Below are positions 59,930 through 64,000 of a DNA stretch of 64,000 nucleotides, one piece after another. Under the pieces are notes generated by a model. It made no database searches and was not told where the DNA came from. It saw only the letters and a program-made list of their open reading frames with translations. The DNA comes from Plastoroseomonas hellenica (GTDB lineage Bacteria; Pseudomonadota; Alphaproteobacteria; Acetobacterales; Acetobacteraceae), in the NCBI RefSeq assembly GCF_018129085.1, contig NZ_JAAGBB010000005.1, forward strand, positions 1 to 64,000. Direction: 5' to 3'. The translations under genes and the position numbers were made by a program. Numbering within the stretch: position 1 is the first letter of the stretch; each line of letters begins with the position of its first letter.

Positions 59930-60801
59930 CAGCGCGCCACGGGGAAATGGACGTCGAGCCAGCCCTTCAGCAGCCCCGCGGTGCGGGTATTGCCTGATGC
60001 CAGCGGGAAATGATCGGTGCCGGTGACCAGCACCAGGTCCTTCGGCTGTCCCGCCTTCTCCCACATCCGGATCGACTGCTCGGTCGGCGTCACGGTGTCG
60101 TCGGCACCGTGCAGGAACAGCACCGGGCGCGGGCTGATCCAGTGCACCATCTCCTCCGCCTTGAAGTCGAACATGCTCTGCGCCGTATCGGCCGAGACCT
60201 CCATCAGCGCATTGGGCGAGAGGTTGCGGCGCAGGTGCTCGGCCATCGGCACCACGTCGAAGCGCGGCACGGTCAGCGCCTCGCCGGTCTTCTCCTTATG
60301 GGCGCGGTTGGCGGCCAGCATGGCCGTGAACTTCGCCCAGGCCTCCGGCGTCGCGTGCTGGCCCTGGAACTTGCGCGCGCCATGCCCCCAGCCGCAGGAG
60401 GAGACGACGGCGGCGAAGCGCTGGTCCACCGCGCCGGCATAGGTCGCGACCGCGGCGCCGAAGCTGTGGCCGATGACGGCGATGCGCCGGGGGTCGACCT
60501 CCGGCCGCGTGGAAAGCCAGTTCAGGGCATTCTTCGCATCCGCCACCTGGTCGTGGCACAGCACGTAACCGCGCTTGCCGCCGCTCTTGCCGCAGCCGCG
60601 GAAGTCGATGCGCAGCACCGCATAGCCGAAGCTCTCCAGCAGGCGGGCCATGATCTCCGCATGGCTCTTGTCCTTGGAGCCGATGAAGCCGTGCAGCACG
60701 ATGAAGGCCGGCAGGCGCTCCTCCGGCCCGCGACCATCCGGGATGTGCAGGTCGCCCGCGATCTCGATCCCGTCGGAGACGAAGGTGACTGGCGTGTCCA
60801 T
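59929..60801 (-). CDS. Alpha/beta hydrolase (S9/BAAT-like)
   Basis: 290 residues. Nucleophile elbow VIGHSFGAAVATYAG, oxyanion HGF in FIVLHGFIGSKDKSHAE, Asp in LFLHGADDTVTPTEQ and His in TGTDHFPLASG complete the triad. Similar to YtaP/acyl-CoA-thioesterase-like hydrolases. Coupled to the Ldh gene; divergent from the amidase, with a TTCGAA palindrome between. Confidence 0.9.
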   Translation of the reverse strand: MDTPVTFVSDGIEIAGDLHIPDGRGPEERLPAFIVLHGFIGSKDKSHAEIMARLLESFGYAVLRIDFRGCGKSGGKRGYVLCHDQVADAKNALNWLSTRPEVDPRRIAVIGHSFGAAVATYAGAVDQRFAAVVSSCGWGHGARKFQGQHATPEAWAKFTAMLAANRAHKEKTGEALTVPRFDVVPMAEHLRRNLSPNALMEVSADTAQSMFDFKAEEMVHWISPRPVLFLHGADDTVTPTEQSIRMWEKAGQPKDLVLVTGTDHFPLASGNTRTAGLLKGWLDVHFPVAR

Positions 60802-60871
60802 CGGGCGGACCTCCTCCCTGGTTTGGTGGCCGGCGGAACGGGGCGCGCCGGCGATGATGGAGTAGGGCATT

Positions 60872-60900
60872 GATATTCGAATATCGCAAGTATGTTCGAA
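60872..60900. promoter_or_regulatory. GATATTCGAATATC palindrome in divergent promoter region
   Basis: Perfect 14-bp palindrome at 60872-60885; a second TTCGAA is at 60895-60900, giving a spaced pair. It lies in the 267-bp region between the hydrolase-Ldh operon and the amidase gene, 71 bases from the hydrolase start. Strong candidate operator; the MarR protein at 62455 is the nearest regulator. Confidence 0.6.
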
Positions 60901-61068
60901 TTGAAGGCGGCTCGGCGCGGCAGTTCTCGCCCTGAGCTTCCGGTACGGCCCCGGTCCTCCACCCGGCGGACATGGCCATTCGGCCGGCCGATCCCACTTG
61001 CGGGGGGAGTATTCCAGAAAAGTGCCTCGCCTGACCGGGCGGCGGCGCCTCCAGACAAGAGGTTGTCG

Positions 61069-62448
61069 ATGGATCCCTGCTTCCTGCCCGCGACCCGCCT
61101 CGCCGCCATGATCGCGGCGCGCGCGATCTCGCCCGTCGAGGTGATGGAGGCGGTCCTCGCCCGCGCCGAGCGCCTCGATCCGCTGCTGAACCCCTTCGCA
61201 TTGCGCCTCTTCGACGCGGCGCGCGCCGCGGCCCGTGCGGCGGAAGCGGCGGTGATGGCCGGCGCGCCGCTCGGCCCGCTGCATGGCGTGCCGATCACCA
61301 TCAAGGACAGCGTCGCGATGCGCGGCCTGCCGACCGGCAACGGCTCCATCGCGGTGGAGGCGCCGGTCGCGGCCGCGGACGCCGCGATCGTCGCACGCGT
61401 CCTGGCGGCGGGCGCCATTGCGATCGGCAAGACAACCTTGCCGGAATTCTCCCACAAGGTGCTGACCGACAGCCTGGCGACGGGCGTGACGCGCAACCCC
61501 TGGAAGCTCGACCGTACGCCGGGCGGGTCGAGCGGCGGCGCCAGCGCGGCGCTCGCCGCGGGCATCGCACCGATCGCGATCGGCACCGATGGCGGCGGTT
61601 CCATTCGCTGCCCGGCCGCCTGTACCGGCGTTGTCGGGCTGAAGGCGACGCTCGGGCGCATCCCGAACGAAGCGATGCCGGACGGCTTCGCGAACTACGC
61701 CTTCGCGGGCCCGATGACGCGGCGGGTCGAGGATACGGTGCTGCTGCTCTCGGTCATGCAGGGGCCCGATCCGGCCGATCCCTGGTCGCTGGCACCGCGC
61801 CCGGCCATGGGGCCGGCCGCGACCGTCCGGGGGCTCCGCATCGGCTGGATCGAGCAATTCGGGCGCTACCGCACCGATCCCGCGCTGCTCGGCCCGCTGC
61901 GCGCGGCAATGCAGGCGCTGGCTTCGGCGGGCGCCCTGGTGGAGCCGCTGAGCGATCCTTGCTTCGAGGATGTCCATGACACCTACCGGGTGATCGCGAC
62001 CACGGCCCATGCTGCGCGCCTCGGCGCGATCGCCGATACCGCGGGTGAGCGGATGACGGAATCGCTGCGCGCCAGCATCGCGATCGGTCGCGGCTGGTCG
62101 GCCGTCGAAGCGCAGCGGGCGCATGACCGGCGCTCTCTGCTGTTCCGTGCCGTGCAGCGCCTCTTCACGCGTTTCGACCTGATCGCGACGCCGACCCTGT
62201 TGGCGCCGCCGCCCGGCCTCGATGCCGGCGGCTCCATCGCCACGGCCTGGTATGCGGAATGGGCGGCGCCGCTCTATCCCTTCAACCTCACCGGCCATCC
62301 CGCGGCCTCGGTGCCGGCGGGCTTTACGGAGGATGGGCTGCCCGTCGGGCTGCAGCTCGTCGGGCCCTGGTATGGGGAGGAGCGGATCCTCGCCGCCGCC
62401 GCCGCGCTGGAGGAGGTGATCGGCTGCCCGGTGCCGCCGGAGACCTGA
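61069..62448 (+). CDS. Amidase signature-family hydrolase
   Basis: 459 residues from ATG 61069. Triad Lys79 (PITIKDSVAM), Ser154 (TPGGSSGGASA) and Ser178 (TDGGGSIRCPA). C-terminal NLTGHPAASVPAGFTEDGLP typical of the family. A longer frame from 60892 reads through the operator region and is rejected. Likely same regulon as the divergent hydrolase and Ldh. Confidence 0.92.
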   Translation: MDPCFLPATRLAAMIAARAISPVEVMEAVLARAERLDPLLNPFALRLFDAARAAARAAEAAVMAGAPLGPLHGVPITIKDSVAMRGLPTGNGSIAVEAPVAAADAAIVARVLAAGAIAIGKTTLPEFSHKVLTDSLATGVTRNPWKLDRTPGGSSGGASAALAAGIAPIAIGTDGGGSIRCPAACTGVVGLKATLGRIPNEAMPDGFANYAFAGPMTRRVEDTVLLLSVMQGPDPADPWSLAPRPAMGPAATVRGLRIGWIEQFGRYRTDPALLGPLRAAMQALASAGALVEPLSDPCFEDVHDTYRVIATTAHAARLGAIADTAGERMTESLRASIAIGRGWSAVEAQRAHDRRSLLFRAVQRLFTRFDLIATPTLLAPPPGLDAGGSIATAWYAEWAAPLYPFNLTGHPAASVPAGFTEDGLPVGLQLVGPWYGEERILAAAAALEEVIGCPVPPET

Positions 62449-62454
62449 TCCGCC

Positions 62455-63030
62455 TCAGGCGGGCTGGTCAGATGCGGCGCCGCGCCCGGTGCGGGCGGCG
62501 CGCCCGGCTGGCCGGCGCGGGGCGGCGGCCGCTTCGGACCACGCCTCGGGCTTCGCCTGCTGCCGCGCGACGGCGGTCAGCTTGTCGATCGCGGCGTCGA
62601 GCATCGCGCGTTCCTCCGCGCTCAGCGCGGCGAGGAAGACGTCGTTCCGCGCCCGCGCCGCGCGCATCAGCCCTTCGAAGACGCGTCGCCCGGCGGCCGA
62701 AAGGCGCAGGCTCACCTCGCGCGCGTCGTCGGTGCCCACCGTCCGCGTGACCAGGCGGCGCTCGACCAGGCCGCTCACGGTCCGGCTCGCCAGGCTCTTG
62801 TCGAGGCCGCTGTGCCGCGCGAGGTCCTTCAGCGTCAGCGGCGCATAGTCGCCGAGCAGGGCCAGGGTGCGCCATTCCATCAGGCTGACGTCGAACTCCG
62901 CACGGTAGCGCCGCGCGGCACCCTGGCTCAGCGCATTGGCCAGCCGGTGGATGCGGTAGGACAGCAGCTCCCTGATGGTGATGTCGTCGGACCGCGATTC
63001 GGGGCTGGGGGAAGGGGCGTTTCTGGGCAA
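62455..63030 (-). CDS. MarR-family transcriptional regulator
   Basis: 191 residues. Winged helix: LLGDYAPLTLKDLARHSGLD then KSLASRTVSGLVERRLVTRT and DDAREVSLRLSAAGRRVFEG. C-terminal tail is Arg/Ala/Pro-rich and long for the family. Convergent with the amidase gene by 6 bp and divergent from the CoA-ligase gene with a dyad between them; likely represses that gene and perhaps the amidase cluster. Confidence 0.92.
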   Translation of the reverse strand: MPRNAPSPSPESRSDDITIRELLSYRIHRLANALSQGAARRYRAEFDVSLMEWRTLALLGDYAPLTLKDLARHSGLDKSLASRTVSGLVERRLVTRTVGTDDAREVSLRLSAAGRRVFEGLMRAARARNDVFLAALSAEERAMLDAAIDKLTAVARQQAKPEAWSEAAAAPRRPAGRAARTGRGAASDQPA

Positions 63031-63133
63031 GCAGCGTGACTCCGGATCAGGCGGGTCATCGGGACCCGATCGGAATCTAGCACAGAGCCCGGCCGCCCTG
63101 CGCCAGCCATGGTTGACCCTGTCTTCCGTTATA

Positions 63134-63148
63134 GTTTACTCAGTCAAC
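63134..63148. promoter_or_regulatory. GTTTACT-C-AGTCAAC dyad between MarR and CoA-ligase genes
   Basis: Imperfect palindrome (6 of 7 positions paired) in an AT-rich patch of the 164-bp divergent region, size and shape right for a MarR dimer. Confidence 0.5.
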
Positions 63149-63194
63149 CAATTCGCCGGCGGCGAAAGTCAGGACAGGGGAGGCGGGCGGAACG

Positions 63195-64000
63195 ATGCGG
63201 CTCACCGAAGCGGAGGCGAAGGCGCTGCTGCGGCGGCATGGCGTCGCGGTGCCGAACTCCGTCCTGCTGGCCGGTGACGCCGTCCCTGAGGAGGCGGCCA
63301 GTTGGCGCGGCCTGGTGCTGAAGGCGCAGCTCGCCGAAGGCGGCCGCGGCAAGCGCGGGCTGGTGCGCCTGGTGACGCCGGAGACACTGATGCCCGCGCG
63401 CGCCGAGATGCGCGCGATCCTCGGTCCCGACGCCGCCGACACCGGCTTCCTGCTGGAGGAGGCGGTCCCGGTCGCCCGCGAGATGTTCCTGGCGCTCCGC
63501 GTCGACGGCACCGGGCAATGCCTCGAGATGCTGTTCTCCGAACATGGCGGCATCGCCGTGGAGGAGGGGAAGCCTGTGCTGCGGCTGGCGCTCGATGCCG
63601 AAGCGCCCGGCCTCGCGGAGCGGATCCATGCGGGGATCGGCCGGCGCCTGGCGCCCGCGCTTGCGGCGCGCGTGGCACGGCAGGCGGCGCGCCTCACGGC
63701 GGTCATGCGTGACGAGGATCTCGAGTTGCTGGAGATCAACCCGCTGGCGCTGCTGGAAGATGGCCGGCTGCTGGCGCTCGATGCCAAGCTGCTGCGCGAC
63801 GATGCGGCGGCGCCCCGCCATGACGCGGAGGCCACGCGCGCCAGCGCGGCGATCGAGGAGCGTAGCCTGACCCCGCTGGAGCGCCGGGCCCGCGTGCAGG
63901 GCTTCACGCTGGTGGAGATGCCGGGCGATGTCGCGCTGGTCAGCGCCGGTGCGGGTCTCGGCATGTTCCTGGTCGACCTGCTGGCCGATCACGGGCTTGC
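63195..64000 (+). CDS. SucC-like acyl-CoA ligase, ATP-grasp subunit, 3' end beyond window
   Basis: 268 codons visible from ATG 63195. Starts MRLTEAEAKALLRRHGVAVP, as SucC/malate-CoA ligase beta subunits do. ATP-grasp features: LVLKAQLAEGGRGKRGLVRL, LFSEHGGIAVEEG, LEINPLALLEDG then LALDAKLLRDD. Forms an acyl-CoA from an organic acid with ATP. Divergent from MarR; the alpha (SucD-like) subunit should follow outside the window, or be fused. Confidence 0.9.
   Translation, partial: MRLTEAEAKALLRRHGVAVPNSVLLAGDAVPEEAASWRGLVLKAQLAEGGRGKRGLVRLVTPETLMPARAEMRAILGPDAADTGFLLEEAVPVAREMFLALRVDGTGQCLEMLFSEHGGIAVEEGKPVLRLALDAEAPGLAERIHAGIGRRLAPALAARVARQAARLTAVMRDEDLELLEINPLALLEDGRLLALDAKLLRDDAAAPRHDAEATRASAAIEERSLTPLERRARVQGFTLVEMPGDVALVSAGAGLGMFLVDLLADHGL

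Noticed and set aside
59929-62298. Very long minus-strand frame running past the hydrolase start
   Set aside because: Only residues after the ATG at 60801 match the hydrolase; the rest is antisense to the amidase.
1-64000. tRNA, rRNA and transposase genes
   Set aside because: None was recognised by eye; a tRNAscan or Infernal run would be needed to exclude a missed tRNA.

Overview
The window is very GC-rich (about 70 percent by eye), densely coded double-stranded bacterial DNA with short intergenic gaps. Gene content points to a heterotrophic alphaproteobacterium of the Acetobacteraceae type (Roseomonas-like). The reasons are many orphan Bug/TctC solute receptors, many FAD oxidoreductases and amidases beside LysR, GntR and MarR regulators, and small hydrophilic proteins I associate with that group. 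This placement is inference; no rRNA or tRNA is present to test it.

Layout. 1-3008: a type I secretion ABC exporter (cut by the left edge) beside its probable cargo, a glycosidase with RTX repeats. 3.3-5.8 kb: small proteins, a TetR-like regulator, pterin dehydratase and a glutathione transferase. 5.9-10.5 kb: a catabolic block (HAD hydrolase, D-threonine-aldolase-like enzyme, Bug receptor, GntR regulator, convergent enolase-superfamily enzyme). 10.6-13.7 kb: transporter, LysR and a YghU-type transferase. 13.8-16.1 kb: three very small proteins and an acyltransferase. 16.2-22.9 kb: Bug, alpha/beta hydrolase, a MerR/DUF2938 pair with a recognisable 19-bp-spacer promoter, methyltransferase, GlxA-type regulator and amidase. 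23.2-30.0 kb: an unusual, possibly caspase-like small protein, an AEC transporter coupled to an aminotransferase with an internal deletion, LysR, DUF3604 protein and Bug. 30-37.7 kb: N-methyl amino acid oxidase, epimerase, CorC/HlyC membrane protein, a 166-bp foldback element, and a chrB-chrA-MFS chromate operon. 37.9-46.6 kb: drug exporter, a peptide-deformylase homologue lacking metal ligands, a MocR/EamA divergent pair, membrane protein and a class-C beta-lactamase-like protein. 46.7-58.3 kb: three Bug-linked catabolic units, including an HcnA/B/C-like three-subunit FAD/Fe-S dehydrogenase. 58.3-64 kb: a secreted repeat protein, Ldh-type dehydrogenase, hydrolase, amidase, MarR and the start of a SucC-like CoA ligase (cut by the right edge).

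How it works together. Most of the window reads as an accessory catabolic region. Small operons pair a periplasmic receptor (six Bug proteins, none with TctA/TctB membrane subunits here) with one or two oxidoreductases or hydrolases and a regulator. Two non-coding elements stand out: a dispersed bipartite palindromic repeat (five core copies at four intergenic sites) and a long foldback element that supplies the stop codon of the neighbouring transporter gene.

Start codons were chosen from Shine-Dalgarno spacing and family alignment from memory. No searches were run.
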